The notes beneath the pieces are model-generated. The model did not search any database and was not told the origin of the DNA. It was given only the letters and a program-made list of their open reading frames with translations. From Uranotaenia lowii (taxonomy: Eukaryota > Arthropoda > Insecta > Diptera > Culicidae): a stretch of DNA of 64,000 nt. The translations under genes were made by a program, and so were the position numbers. The stretch spans positions 427,409,324 through 427,473,323 of the forward strand of contig NC_073692.1 of assembly GCF_029784155.1 (NCBI RefSeq). The letters run 5' to 3'. How positions within the stretch are numbered: position 1 is the stretch's first letter; each line of letters starts with the position of its first letter. This document shows, one piece after another, positions 23,148 to 35,900 of this stretch.

Positions 23148-25344
23148 TACAAATTGAGAGTCCAAAATAGTCCCAATAAATTTTTAGTTTAAAACTTACA
23201 TTATAAAGAAAATTTAAAAAATATTAGAGACACATGTTTGATACTTTTTCAAGATCTGAAAATGTTATTAAGACAAAATTTCGAAAAAATGGCCTTTTTT
23301 CAAAAATCGAACCGGTGTGACCTCTAAACATCATTTTTCTGAGTCGCCGCCATATAAAATATTGTTTCTTACACCCTAAGCTATCATTTGAAGCTTGAGC
23401 CCCCAACATCCCAGACATAGTACAATTTTGGGCCACCCTAAGTATAGTAACAATCTATAATAATGTGAGGTTATGTTAAGTTCGTGTGCTTTCTAACATG
23501 ACTTGTTAAATCTCACCGCGCAGGTAGAAATTGATATCGCTTATCGATTGCTTACTAGTAGCTTCACTGTTGGTATAATTTGAACCGAGCTATTGATGAT
23601 AAGGATGAAGTTAGTTTTCGGTTTTAGTTTAGTAACGTTAAATGTGCTTACCGGAAAAAGTGGAAAGAAAAGGTACTTCGATTGTGATTGCGGAGGGCAC
23701 TAATGCAGAACGATCTTCTTGCAGTTCGCATAAGGCTAGCTAGATGGAATAACAAATTAGCACTAGTATGAGGGAATAAATGATAGTATCTTACATATTT
23801 GAACTGAATTTAGATTTTAAACTACACTGTTGCACTGGAGATAAAATGTGTCGTGTTTCACAATAACTTGATCTGATCTAATTCTCGCTAGCTTCTTTTC
23901 TTGTCATTCGACGTTCTGTCAGTTTTACTGCCGGAGATGACGTATCTGATAACTCTGATAAAGAATGTTTAACCGATAGGGGAGCGATGGGTTCGATGTT
24001 TGAATCGGCGCTTGTAACAGTTAAAATATCTTAAAACTGTTTTCTTCGTTTAAGAACCTACACGTTGAGTTTTAAATTGGGGAAAAACTTGGTTTGTTTT
24101 TGAAAATTTCAAATGTAAGTAAAATGATATTTCAAAATCTTGTTTGGAAGCAGCAGGTTGTTTTATGTGACAGTTCGACTTTTTTTCTTAGTAAATGTAT
24201 AGTTTTGGTGTAGTTTTTGTTGTAGTTTGTGGTAAATTCTTGGTTTTTTAAAAATAGGGACGTTTTCCAAGAGTAAGCCAGTCTAGTACAAAAGGCTAGA
24301 AACCATATTGAAATCATATTATACCATATACCTTATTAAACAATTTTGGGCCAAAACAAAAAAAAAGAATAGAATGCCAGTAAATTGTAAGATTTTGAAA
24401 AATGTTTTTTTAGGTTAAAATTTATCGTTTAAAATATAATTTTATACGATAAATATGTGTGTCCACTGAAGTGTAAATCAATTCATTTGCAAAAGAATTG
24501 GGGCGATAAATAAAAATCCGAAGTCGTGTTCGAGAAAATGAACTTTAAAGTTTTCTGTTTTCCCGTTTACCATATTACCATATTACCATTTGTTGAGGAA
24601 AGTTTTTTCGTTCAATTAGAAAAAATGGGGAAAATCAGAAATTTCCACCTTATGGAGATTAAAATATGGAGAATCGTTTGCCTCAATAACCAAAAATCTG
24701 ATGATTTTAGCACTTACATCCAAGGTTTTTGAAATCACGGAAAAATCTATAATTTCACAGAATTTTGAGCCAATGTTCATCACAGAATCTTCAATTCAAG
24801 CATTACAAACACACGCGCGGTATATCATTCGACAGTATTTACATTCAATTCAGCCGATAGTGTTGAATTAGATAATATTAAAGAGACTGATCGAATGACC
24901 AATTTTTAAAATAAATCATAGAATTTCAACATATTGAGGATCGAATCTGAGGTAAATCGACTTTTATTTTATGCTTTTTGCTACCCTGAGCACAACTATT
25001 TACTCTGAAATGTTGAATTTATTTTTTAAACAATATCGTAAAAAATACTAAATTTCAATTTACTCAAGAATTAGAAATCTGCACATTTAATCTATTTTAA
25101 GTTGAAATACGGCTTAGCATTTTCTGAAATCTCTTGTGTATGTTTTTCACGGTTTTTAATGTGATGAAAATACTACAAGAAAATAAAATTGAATTAGATT
25201 CCATTGGTTTTCATGTGTTATAGATTAAATAAGTTATCAGCCCAGTTCAATAACTAAAAGCTAACAATCAATCGAAAAACAACGGTTTGAGAGAAAAAAA
25301 ACAATGATTTTTCTTTTTTTCTTGTATTTCCATTCATGACATAT
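23148..25344. other. Non-coding stretch
   Basis: AT-rich, with no open frame longer than about 70 codons and no terminal repeats that I could pair. 23500-24000 looks like single-copy sequence. Nothing specific recognised. Confidence 0.35.
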
Positions 25345-25395
25345 TTTTAGACACGAATGCCACAAGGTGGCAAAGTGTCATAAATAAACCAAAAA
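25345..25395 (+). mobile_element. Possible 3' tail of an RTE-type retrotransposon
   Basis: The words GACACGAATGCCACAAGG, GTGGCAAAGTGTC and then ATAAATAAACC resemble the short conserved 3' tails of mosquito RTE elements as I remember them. It is a tiny fragment with no coding sequence, and the identification is a guess from family knowledge. Confidence 0.25.
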
Positions 25396-28300
25396 AAAAT
25401 CATTACATATGAAATAGGAAACCAAAAAACTTTTTTTACTGTAACCCAAAGTTTAGCTGACATAGTGAAATTTCATTATTTCACCTGGGATGATCACGAT
25501 CCTTGTTCAAAAACGCTTTACTAATATTTCACTTGCTACTTGCTACCATCTTCAGTGGCTTATCGACTTGAATCATTTCCCTCCCTTAAATAGACCAAGA
25601 TAGGTAGCTCTGAATTATTTGTAGGTATATGTTTTATTGTTCAAATAAACGAATTGCAAATCGAATCATGTGTAAAGTAACCACGAATTTAACTTGTAAT
25701 ATGAAAAAAAACTATTCGATATTAAAAAGCAAAAAAATCCATGGTCGAGTTGAATACATCAGTCCAGATTAATTCTATACGAAAGGTTTAATTTCTATAT
25801 GCTTATTCAGAATGAAATACATAAAAATATTTCTTGAACTTTATCGTACCTGTAGCTCAAGTAAAAACGTCGTCGCGGAGTAATTAACCGTTTCAAAGTA
25901 AGGGTTCATTTGTTTCTTTTATCTTCATTGCCACAGGCATTAAAGTTTCATGTTCAGCGATAAATCTGTCTCGCAGTTTCTGTGATGATGAGCCATCAAA
26001 CGAAACCACGGGGGCTGTTAAAATCATGCTTTAATTTTTGACAACGCTTTTTGAAGAAGTTTCCTCCCACAAACAATCATCTTTATCATACTTAATGTTT
26101 CAAACGATTAAGTTTTGTAATTAGAACATATGACAAGTAAGTGTTTACTTTTGGGCAATGATCATTTTCCTTCTCTTAGTGTGCAATAATAGGGAAAATT
26201 TATTCCTCTGAACGTTGTTCCTCCATAATGTCATTTCGGAAATAGCGTCCGTCGAAAATGTCCCTGCCGGGAAAGTTTCGCTTAAAAGTGCCATTCTTAT
26301 TCATTACGATTTCGCTTTTCCTCAACGAGCTCGCGCTCGCTTTCTTTTGTGTGGCAGATTGTTTATTTTGATCCGTTTTCGTTCCGCTGAAAGGTTCATT
26401 CGCCAAGGATCTGGTTCGTGGAGAAAATGAACCGGAATTGGCCACTGAAGTTTGTCATTTTGCTTTTGTTGAAGAAGATTGGGCTACTGAAAAGTGAAAA
26501 GGAAACTAGCGGGATTCCGAACGCCACATGTGCGCTCGTTGGAAAATATTTTTCGTCCGGACGCTTTGTGAAGAAGAGAAATCTGACGATTTTTTTTCTC
26601 TTTCGGTTTACGGAATAACAATAGACGGAAAAACACGACGTAAACATTTTCCTGGCGTTTGAAATGGGCAAAACTGTTGAGCTTTCACATAACGAGTCTA
26701 GGAGCACTACAAAATTAGTTATTATTTTGAAAATGGCACGAAGATTCCTCTCAAATGTGCTACATTTACGGCATATAATGCTATTCCCATTCCTGCCAAG
26801 AGAAGAAAAAAAAATTAAAGGTTCAATCTTTTATCTTTCTTTAGATCCTTCTTCAATTATCCCTCGATAAGAAAGTTCCTTAAACCTGTCCCTCAAATTT
26901 AATCTTTAAAGAATCAATCTATTACAAAACTGAATCAATCAACAAATTTTAAATTACAACAAAGTTTGAATACAAAACCCATGTACATACCTACAATTTG
27001 GGTAGTCCAACATTAACGGAATTTTTTTTCGCCTTTCGATGAGTTCAGGGACAGTCTCGTTGGCTTCAAAGATGGTAAAAGTATACTTTCTGTTGTCATA
27101 ACAAAATTGCGAACGAAATCCCAGATCCAAAAGTTTTGAAGCATTTCCTTTAGAAGGACGAAGCTTATTGTTTCGGCATGCCTACGAACTTTCGGGAACG
27201 GTATAAGCAGCACAAATTGGGATATCGATGGCTGTTTTTTTCGCCCACTCATATTTTCATTGCAAGGACTATCTCATAAATGTTCAATCTTTTGCTGAAA
27301 GATATCCAAGTTTTGGGGCCTTATTTTTGTTCTATCTTAGAACTCCATCAAGCATCAAGATTGTATTTCAATGTGAGTATAAATAAACGAAATTGTCTCG
27401 TTAAGGACATCTTTAGTATTTTTGAAAAAATGTGCTGTCGAAGTTATTCAGTGACATTTATTCATATTTGTAAAGATATTATTTGACTTGAATTCACTAT
27501 TCAAACCATCATTTTATCATTTTGTCATTTTTGTCATTTTTGTCATTTTTTTACAGGAAACCCTGAATTCAGCATATTTTACTAATAAAAATATGTTCTC
27601 AACTAAAACTCTCTTAACTAAACGCTTCTGACCCTAATTTCCCTCATTCAAAGCCACTGTTAGCCGACCTGCCTCAAAATACGAGTTTAATTGTCAGGAA
27701 GATTCTTTTGTTGTCGTTCGACCATAACCGGGACGTCTGTAATTAAAAAGTAAAAGAGTTAATTATGTTGTGTTCTCCTCCTCAAGAAAACGTTTTCCAA
27801 CCAAAACGAGCGTCTTAAATTGAGGCTTCAAAATGTTTTTCCGGTTCGGTGTTGTTTGTTCGGAAAAGTTAACCAGCTTCCGAGAAAACCGAGAAACGGG
27901 ATCCTTTCGCAAATTAATGGGATTGCATTTGTTATCCTCCGATTCGCACTCATAATTCCACCCGACGAAGACCACGGGGAAGGCAATGACTTTGAACGAA
28001 TGCCAAAAATTGACTGCGGTCCGGTTTTTCTGGGACGCGCCAGTGGAAAATTTCCTCAAGACGCGCGAATAAAAAGAAAGCATAAAAACAGCTCTTCTCT
28101 TCGGTAATCGTTTCAATTACCCTCGTTCTTATTTTGTCATCTTTTAGTGAATTGCTTTAAAGATCGGAAGACTAGCGTAAACGTAAGTTTTTTTTCTTGC
28201 TTCCTAACGTCTTTCTCTCGCTCGGATGCTGAACGGAGGAGCGGTTTTATTTGTCAATTCAATCAGTCGACTCTCAATGCGAATGGAAGAAAACGAATGC

Positions 28301-28725
28301 TATTTTCCTATTGAATGAGCAATTTTAATGTATAATGCAATATGGAAAAAAGGAACTAGAGAGTTTGCCGCTCAGAAGTGAAATTAATTGGGCACTATTC
28401 CATTGATAAAGCAGCAGATAGGAGGGCAGATAATAGAATTTAGCAAGCAAGAAAAAAAAAAGTGGAACCGTCGAGATGCTTGAGGCGGACAATTTATGGT
28501 TCTTAGGGGCTATTTATTTTCCAGTTAATGAAGGCGGTCGCTGGAATCAATTTACTCGAGAATCTTTTATTGACTTCCTGAAAGTGATGCCGAGCTTGGA
28601 GCTGAATAAATTAATATTTAAGCTGGAAATCCCTTACTTTAGAATTTATCTTAGCATGACTTTTTTTTTCTTTGACACTCGTCAATGGACATTTTCAATA
28701 CCCTTTTAAAATAATTCATGAAAAC
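25396..28725. other. Mostly single-copy non-coding DNA
   Basis: 26100-26900 and 27650-28450 have balanced composition and lack repeats. The overlapping frames on both strands (26200-26445, 26396-26707, 27763-28116, 27820-28107) have no recognisable domain and no codon-use contrast with their opposite frames. A four-unit copy of the 9-bp satellite sits at 27516-27552 and is listed separately. Confidence 0.4.
27516..27552. repeat. Short 9-bp satellite island, about four units
   Basis: TTGTCATTT units are repeated three to four times between diverged TTATCATTT and TTTTTTTAC edges, in the same orientation as the array at 1-426. This is a minimal copy of the satellite that forms the large arrays elsewhere in the window. 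Confidence 0.85.
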
Positions 28726-28735
28726 TATTATAATT

Positions 28736-29270
28736 TGCGTTTGCGAGTCTCCGAAACATCTGGCGGTCACGCCAGATCTCTCTACGAACGAAAATCCGAA
28801 TCTTCAACTCAAACGTCAAATCCGTATTGCTGTACGGGTGCGAAACTTGGTGCACATATGCGGTAACGACGCGAAAACTGCAAGTATTTGTAAACCGCTG
28901 CCTGCGGAATATCATCCGCGCTTGGTGGCCTGGCAATTGGATCTCGAATGAGGAACTACATCGCCGGTGTCATCAAAGGGCGCTAGAAATCGAGATTCGG
29001 GAACGTAAGTGGAGATGGATTGGGCACACGCTGCGAAGAGATGAAAACGAGATTTGCAGAGAGGCGCTAGATTGGAATCCAGAAGGTCATCGAAGAAGAG
29101 GCAGACCCAGAAATTCGTGGCGGCGAAGCCTAGCCGCTGAAATCCGAACTGTCGACGAGAATCTTGACTGGGACCAGGTGAAGACGCTGGCTCCGGATCG
29201 TCAACAGTGGAGGTCTTTTACCACGGCCCTATGCACCGGAGGATCGGCGCGGGATCATTAAGTAAGTAAG
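28736..29270 (+). mobile_element. 5'-truncated non-LTR retrotransposon (RTE-like)
   Basis: A 535-bp insertion is flanked by a perfect 10-bp duplication TATTATAATT (28726-28735 and 29271-29280). It ends in a TAAG short-repeat tail, as RTE-clade elements do, rather than poly(A). The 5' end is truncated inside the reverse transcriptase frame, the usual product of incomplete target-primed reverse transcription. The clear duplication and uninterrupted frame suggest a fairly recent insertion. Confidence 0.88.
28737..29261 (+). pseudogene. C-terminal part of a non-LTR reverse transcriptase
   Basis: From the truncation point the frame stays open for about 174 codons to a TGA or TAA near 29261 and has no in-frame start of its own. 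Upstream residues (FASLRNIWRSRQ, then LRTKIRIFNSNVKSVLLYGC) and the later WRWIGHTLRR and GRPRNSWRRS motifs are characteristic of the region after the catalytic core in RTE-like and related elements. The YxDD active site lies upstream of the truncation and is missing, so the fragment cannot be a working enzyme. Clade assignment to RTE rests on these motifs plus the TAAG tail. Confidence 0.85.
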
Positions 29271-29579
29271 TATTATAATTAGAGAATTTATTTTATCTTA
29301 AATAATCATCAATTACTTTGAAGTTACTTACTTTGCTTTACTTATAAAGTTATTCTAATTAAATTTAGGAACCAACATACTTCAACATCATTAGTATTTT
29401 TGCTTCTACAAAAAAAAATACAGTAGTGTATTTTCTTGTTTTTTTTATTGAGAATTAGATTACTATAATGAAACTCATGAGGGCAATTATACTTCGTTTT
29501 GGTTCAAAACTTATCAATAATTTTTATCAAGTAACATTTTTGTATAAGCAAATCTTAACTTTAAATTTATTACATGCAC

Positions 29580-29957
29580 TCAATTTTGGGTTACAAAAAC
29601 CCACGTAAAACGCAAAAAAGCAGACAACTGCTAGTGGGTGGACACACCCTGGCGCTAAGAGCTCGTGTAGTGCTGTCAAAATAAAAAGCGCACGAGAAAA
29701 GTGGACGTGGGTGGAAAAGCAGCCAAATCAGGTAAGGCTAATTTTAATATTATTTAATCGCAAAAAGCCAGGAAAAAAGAACAAGCAAAAAGGTGCCGGA
29801 GCAGGCCGAACTGCCCCGAAAAAGAGTGCGTCGGAAACAGCCTTCGAAAGAAGTAAGTATCCACTTACTGAAAATAAAGTGAGGTTAGGCACTAATGTGG
29901 TGTGGTTTTTTTGTAGGGCCGTTTCACGGGATTTCAATAAACCCAAGCCGTGACAAA
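29580..29957 (+). other. Candidate spliced leader upstream of hairpin array
   Basis: A GTAAGTAT donor at 29853, an ACTAAT branch-like word and a TTTTTTTTGTAG acceptor ending at 29916 make a convincing 64-nt intron on the plus strand. A weaker intron may run from GTAAGG at 29732 to about 29769. The exonic parts would encode a lysine/arginine-rich peptide ending at a TGA near 29953, but the composition is low-complexity and I recognise no domain. Candidate roles are the 5' exons of an unknown transcript or the 5' UTR of a mobile element. Confidence 0.4.
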
Positions 29958-30862
29958 GTGCTCGCGCCTAGGATCGCTCCCGGCGGCGCGACTCATTGCT
30001 GTTTTTGGTCACAAGAGCCGTATCGACATTACCGAGCGAAAGGTGACTGGTAGCATAAACACGCGCCCAGGATTATTCCCGGCAGCGCGAATTAGTGTTG
30101 TGTTTTTTTTTATTTCGGCCACGCACCGAGGTTTATCGAGCCGAAGGAATTGGGCTTAGTTAACCCGCGCGCAGGATTACTCCTGGCTGCCCGACGTAAT
30201 AGAAAGTTCCTGCCAGAAGAGCCATTTAGTGTCAGCCCCGAACCGAAGGAGTTGGGCTCAATATCTCCGCGCCCAGGATCATTCCCGGCGGCGCGATTTA
30301 ACGTTGTTTTGCGGCCAGAATAGCCAAGGGATCGTTTGTGGCGAGCCAAAGGAATTGGGCTCAGGTAAACCGCGCGCTGGATTATTCCCGGCAGCGCGAC
30401 GTGTCAGTGGTTTCCGGCCAGAAGAACCATACAGTGTCAGCACTGTTCTAGAGCGAGCCAAAGAAGTTTAGCTCAATAATTCAGCGCCCAGGATTATTCC
30501 CGGCGGCGCGAGTTAGTGTTGTATTTTTATTTTCGGCCCCACTACCGGAGACGTACCGACATTCACTGAGCCAAAAGGATATTGGCAGTAAAAACGCGTG
30601 CCCAGGATCAATCCCATCGGCGCGATCCACCATCAGTTTCCGGCCAGGTGAGCCACTTAAGTCTTTCCTGTTGTGAAGCAAGTGGAAGTAGTTGGCCTCA
30701 ATTAACCCGCGCTTAGGATCAGTCCCGGCGGCGCGATCCATTATTGTTTCGGTTGCTGCTGGTGTCATTGTTGTGTTGCTGTCAAGTTCCTGAGAGACGA
30801 GTCAAAGGAGTGGCTCCCATTTCGCGTGCCTAGGAAGTAGATTCCCGGCTGCGCGACCACAT
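29958..30862. repeat. GC-rich array of about nine diverged hairpin repeats
   Basis: Units of roughly 100-117 bp begin near 29961, 30061, 30165, 30266, 30370, 30482, 30594, 30706 and 30823. Each contains a core like CGCGCCCAGGATTATTCC followed by CGGCGGCGCGA, which folds as CGCGCC/GGCGCG. Most also have a second fold of the GAGCC-AAAGGAATT-GGGCTC type. Units have diverged, yet the stem cores and the AGGAT and CCCGGC words are kept. A splice-donor-like AACAGGTGAAC lies just after the array at 30963. Overlapping frames on both strands read through the repeat and are not called as genes. Confidence 0.85.
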
Positions 30863-30975
30863 GCGAAAGTGTTGCTCAGTTGTACGAGCCGACAGGAAGA
30901 GTATTTTGTGTGCCGGCTCGCAGTGCTGAAGGGATTCGAGGTGGCAATATCACAGGAGGAAAACAGGTGAACTAT

Positions 30976-31267
30976 AGTTAAGGGGGACTGGTGGGTGGAT
31001 AAATTTTACTTTCTACGCGCACAATTGTTTCAGTTTGGGACAACCCGAGGCTTTAAACAGAAAGGCAATAAGGTTTGTATAGGAAAATTTAATAATTTGT
31101 TCAGAAATATTACCTTAATTTTTCTTTCTTCTTTTTGGAATCATCTAACTTTTTTGTCGAATTGTCTACCGTTTGAAACATTTTTTAGATCAAATTTGTG
31201 TTATATGGCTAATGCACTCAAAAAAAGGAGTAAACGCGAATAAGAGTGAAGTAACATTGGTCAAAGG
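30976..31267. other. Non-coding stretch
   Basis: AT-rich DNA between the hairpin array and the hAT-like element. A purine run AAGGGGGAC at 30980-30990 precedes TGGTGGGTGG, which resembles TAGTGGGTGG at 29632, but the shared stretch is too short to call a terminal repeat. Confidence 0.3.
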
Positions 31268-31275
31268 ATCATGAC

Positions 31276-32047
31276 CAGCGTTGCCACATTTAAATCTGTA
31301 TTTTCGAGCCAAAAAATCTTTTTAATCTGAATAAAATCTCAAAAATCTGTATTGAAATCTGTATCAAGATTTTTCATTTCGGATACTCACGCTGAACAAC
31401 GGTGATCTTTTTATAATGCGTAACGCACTCATTTAGACTACGCTGCTCATTACTACAGGCTACTATTTGTGCGACATGTCAAACCAGTGTTTAACCTGAC
31501 ATTTTGTATACTTTGTCCGATTAATTGTAACGGGCAAAATACATATGCATGTGGACATATGTCCACTACGTGTGAAAAATAAGGTCACGCAAAGTTATAA
31601 GTCGATATATTCCGTTAAATATATCGATCAGTGTCTTTCTGGGATTTAAAAATCAGTTGGGATTTGAACATTTTGTTGAAAGTCTTTATCCTTTAAAAGT
31701 TACATCCTATGAAGCAATGACCAATGTTGGTATATGATTCTTAAACACAGTTTTTAAAACTTTCTTCAACCCTTTGCTTGTTGTAATGAATTGAAACGGT
31801 TCCTAACTCTCATCTGGCAGTTTTTCCTTATTTGCATGCGTGATAATTGATGGATGATTGAGTCATCAAAGTAGATGATTATTGATTGACTCTAAGTATA
31901 ATCAAAATATCTTGGAAAATTTCGAAAATCTGTATGAAATCTGTATAAATTTCCAATTATCTGTAATCTGTATATACAGATTCTGTGTTTGAAAATTTCA
32001 AAAAAATCTGTATACTTACAGAAAAATCTGTATATGTGGTAACGCTG
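31276..32047. mobile_element. hAT-like MITE with CAGCGTTGCCACAT ends
   Basis: A 772-bp element beginning CAGCGTTGCCACAT and ending in the complement of CAGCGTTACCACAT, with a perfect 8-bp duplication ATCATGAC at 31268-31275 and 32048-32055. Subterminal words AATCTGTA recur many times in both ends (about 31300-31365 and 31930-32035), as expected for transposase-binding clusters. There is no transposase frame. The 8-bp duplication and CAG ends support the hAT superfamily. Confidence 0.9.
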
Positions 32048-32387
32048 ATCATGACCGTGTATCGAACCTAAAACCCGACAAGAAAAATTGCGGCAAGACT
32101 ACCGATTTCAAGTCGGCCTCCTCCGAATTGCGGCGATCAAACGTCAAAACGAGAAAAAACAGAAGAAAAAAGAGTTGATTTTTTTTCACACGCGGTGGCG
32201 GACCCAGCAATGGCCAGCGCGAAAATGAAGACCAAGAGGTAGGTTGCCAAAATAAAACCACCAAGCCAGTCTGTTAATTGTCCGCATCGGCTTTCAGGCA
32301 ATTGTATCCACGGTTCCTCCCGATTCCGGGACAGTAACAAAAAGTCGAACGGCACATAACCTCAAAGCTAGGTCCCTCACATAGAGG

Positions 32388-32810
32388 CCATGTGGTTAAT
32401 CTATAGGTGAGGACAAGTGTGAAGCACGAGTGTGAGAATCAGTTGTTTCAATGTTTTGATTGCTACGTCACAGACGTTCATATGCGTCTCGACGTTGAAG
32501 TCGCAGTTCATCCACGGCATGCAACGTTTCATGTTATTTAAAAAATCACAATCAAAGCACCCTTTTATTTATGTTTTTTTCCTGACGCACAGTACGGAGA
32601 CGCTATGAGTTCTAAATTCTAAATAACAAACAACTTTATTTGCGTACCAAACATTCCTTCTAATAAATTTCTATGGCTACATTTGGACGCCTAATACTCG
32701 ACTTCAAGATGGCGTCGCGTTACGTCACAATCGTTCATAAACAACTGTATGGATACAACGAACTAATACTTAAGTTTAAGGTTGCCCCCACCTATAGATA
32801 AACCACATAT
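32388..32810. mobile_element. MITE with 9-bp duplication (Mutator-like)
   Basis: A 423-bp element with ends CCATGTGGTTAATCTATAGG and the complement of ATATGTGGTTTATCTATAGG. It is flanked by the 9-bp duplication ACATAGAGG (32379-32387 and 32811-32819). A 9-bp duplication is typical of Mutator-like elements, although 8 bp would also fit if the end is one base different. It does not encode a protein. Confidence 0.82.
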
Positions 32811-32969
32811 ACATAGAGGTAGGTTTAATGGTTAAAGCCTCCAAGACACGCCATATGTAATCTACATTGTATTCAAAGGCAATTCAATCCACGGGTTATC
32901 CCGGTTATCCCGATTCCGTGTTAGCAGCACAAGAGGCGGTAGCGATGGTACCGACCCTCGAAAAAGGAA

Positions 32970-32988
32970 CCCCCCCCCCCCCCCCCCC
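32970..32988. repeat. Poly(C) run of 19 bases
   Basis: An uninterrupted run of C. Such runs are slippage-prone and the exact length may be an assembly artefact. A similar C run is present near 40026-40042. Confidence 0.9.
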
Positions 32989-35900
32989 GCTTTTCTGCCA
33001 CACAATCGCACACCACTAAATTTGTGCTCCACTAGGGTTATTTTGTTGGATCGAATTTCACCGGGGCCTAACCTGGCTAACTAAGGTTCCCTGCTCGCTA
33101 TCCGCTGAGTGGTGAACGCGTTATTTCCTGCTTTGGTTCACCCGTGTTGATGTCGAAATCCACATTGTGATCCGGTTCCGGAAACAAATCTCCGGATTAG
33201 CACTCGTTCAGACCGATGCCATCCGATTTCATCCGGAATAACCTCCTCTGGGCGCAAACGTTTCCGGATTGTTGCAGTTCCTGCAAGTCAAGATCCGTGT
33301 TTAGAACGACATCCGGATTTGCTCTTCAACGGAATCAGACGTCTTCTAGGTCAAATCCGAAAGCGGTTCCGTCTGCCTCGGTTTTGGGATCATCGTTTGG
33401 CAGTTCGTGCTGAGGTAATCGCACGCAGGAGCGAACCATCGCAAGGATGCATCCAAGATTGGCGTTCCGTGGAGAGGCGGTCTGTGTCAAGGACAGTGGG
33501 GGTGGAGAATACCTCAAGTAGCTGACCGGCGTGAGGGTGCGGAATCGATGAGACGTCCGATCACGGGTTGGCCAGCGAGATCCAGAGAAGCTTGAGAACT
33601 CCAGGCATTTGGGTTTAACCTAATCGAGTGCAGGGCATGTCAGTTTTCTCCAGAATTATGATGTAGCGGTTCAGGTTTACCAGCAGAGTGTGTGCCACGA
33701 AGTACACGTGGATTCGTGATAGACCAAGCACTCCAGCGTGTGCACCGGAAGTTGGCTATCACAAGTCATCAAGCATGCATATAAGTGCATATAAGTTCGC
33801 AAAGTTTTTCTCATTATGATCGAGTGCGCGGTCAAATGCCGAGAAGTAAATAGCTTACACACTCGAAATTTTCGATCTTTTTATTTCGATTGGCCACAAA
33901 TTGTGCCAAGCCTTGTAATGAGTCTCATGAACTCGTAACACATTTTATTAAATTTTTAAAGTGAATTTTCTATTGATTGAAGACGATTGTGATATTAACA
34001 TCATTTACAATTCCGGGTTGATAGCATAAGTGATTGACAGATAACAAGTCCAGCGAAGCTCAACATGTGAAAACCATCAAAACAAAATTTTCTTATTCTA
34101 TCGCGTTAATCTCATGAAGATTTTAGTGGCCTCCATTAAATAGTGGCTTTTCCGTAATGAGTTTAGTTCCATCAAAGAGTAGGAGCTGAAGTAGGTCTAT
34201 CATTTACGATGGCTAGCTTATCCCATTATATTAAGCTAGAAGCCGCAATTTCCAGATATTATGGAGCGTGTATTGATAAATCAATCGGGCGCTATCAATA
34301 TAATGGCAAATTCATAAATGCAATCTAAATTCCATCGATTCACATCACACAAAGGACGGCCAACGTCTCACGTTCACATCGACGAGGATCACATCGGTTT
34401 TGGAGTGGGAAAACTGAGCTTAGTTAATATGGTGGGATTATGCTATGGACCCATCCAAAGTTTACTATCTTTTGGCAGAGCCACTCAGTGCCAGCTCCAT
34501 TACCATTATTGGCGAGATTCGGGACAGGAGATCTTTTGCTGGGATGAGAAACTTATCCCAAACACGAACCAAACCATGGGACTAAACAGTGCTTATTCCG
34601 ATTGCGTAGAACAAACAGGGTTTTGTGGTATTGTTTTAATGGCTCTCGACGACCAAATCCCATTAATGCCGATAACCGAGTCACTCTGCTCTGTTCAGTT
34701 CCCCATTTTCAATTAAGACCATAAACGCTACTAAACTGAATTGGGACCTTATTGGATTGGCTGCTGCTGCCATAAAGGCCTGGTTAATGTTCGGGATTTT
34801 GTGTTTTGTATCCCCGATATGCAAGGGATAAACACTTTTCGGTCGTATTATAATTTATTAGATGCATAATTTAACTAACCTCGCCTGTATGTATGCAAAC
34901 AAACAGTCGCTAGATAATCTAATGGCGCAAACATGGTCTGATAAACCTCAGTGAGGTTTGTTGTCACTGTTTTATCTTGCTGGGGCTAAAGGGATTAGCT
35001 TGCAGTAGAACGATATTTATCAGAACGTTTCGCGTTCGGGGGAAATAATTATACACCGAATTTCGCTACGACCGTTTATCGCTAATTCTCGCAATTTAAT
35101 ATAAACGAATTCAAAAGTAGGTATCAATTATGCACAGTGTCAATATTTAACAATGAATCCTATCGGGTTTGTCCAAATTCCACATTGTCAGGTGTAATTA
35201 AATAATTACGATCGTGATGTCGTAGTTTTGGGCAAAAATTTCATTCAATCAGGCTGGAATGCTCCAAGATGGCAGCCCCATCGCGGGATAGGGACTTTAG
35301 GCTAACAACATACTGCTCCTGATATTTTTGTATTGTTACGGAAACTGAGAGAAGAAGGCTGGAATACAAAAATTGTTTGAATCGAATAGCTTTCTATTTT
35401 ATCTGTACTCAATGCGTAGAACAGGTACACGGTTTGAAAAAAAAACCAAATTGAGCTTAACGCCAACAAGATTATCTTAATTCATCATCCCACAACATAC
35501 TGGTATCCCGAATTCAATCTGCTTGAGGATCGTGCAGAGCAGTACAAGGAATCAAATTAGTGCTAATCCCTATATGTGATGTGATAATACAATTTGTCTA
35601 CCAGCAGCGGGAGGATGAAGCACGTTAGTCTTCGAACCTCCCTCCTCGTAGTCATTATTGGAGCAATGGTTGATTGGGGATTTTATTTAAATATTCTTGA
35701 ATCTATTAACTTGAATCAATTCGTTTGAAACCTAGTTTAAATTCCATCCATTTTCTGTAGTTCTAAGTAACAACCATCTAGAAGCTCCTGCCATGTAATT
35801 AGGTATTTGTTCCAGGAAAATGGGGTGCGCCTGTAATTACAGATAATGAATTTAACCAATCCGAGAGCACGCTTTGCTTCGACCATTCACTTCGACACCT

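Noticed and set aside
27763..28116. 117-codon minus-strand frame with a 95-codon frame opposite
   Set aside because: Both strands are open over the same bases, which suggests composition rather than coding. No motif is seen.
30110..30768. Overlapping 60-95-codon frames on both strands in the GC-rich array
   Set aside because: They read through a structured tandem repeat in several frames with equal length and have no domain.
29622..31000. LTRs flanking the GC-rich hairpin array (GTGGGTGGA at both sides)
   Set aside because: Only about ten bases are shared and no TG-CA ends or target duplication could be found.
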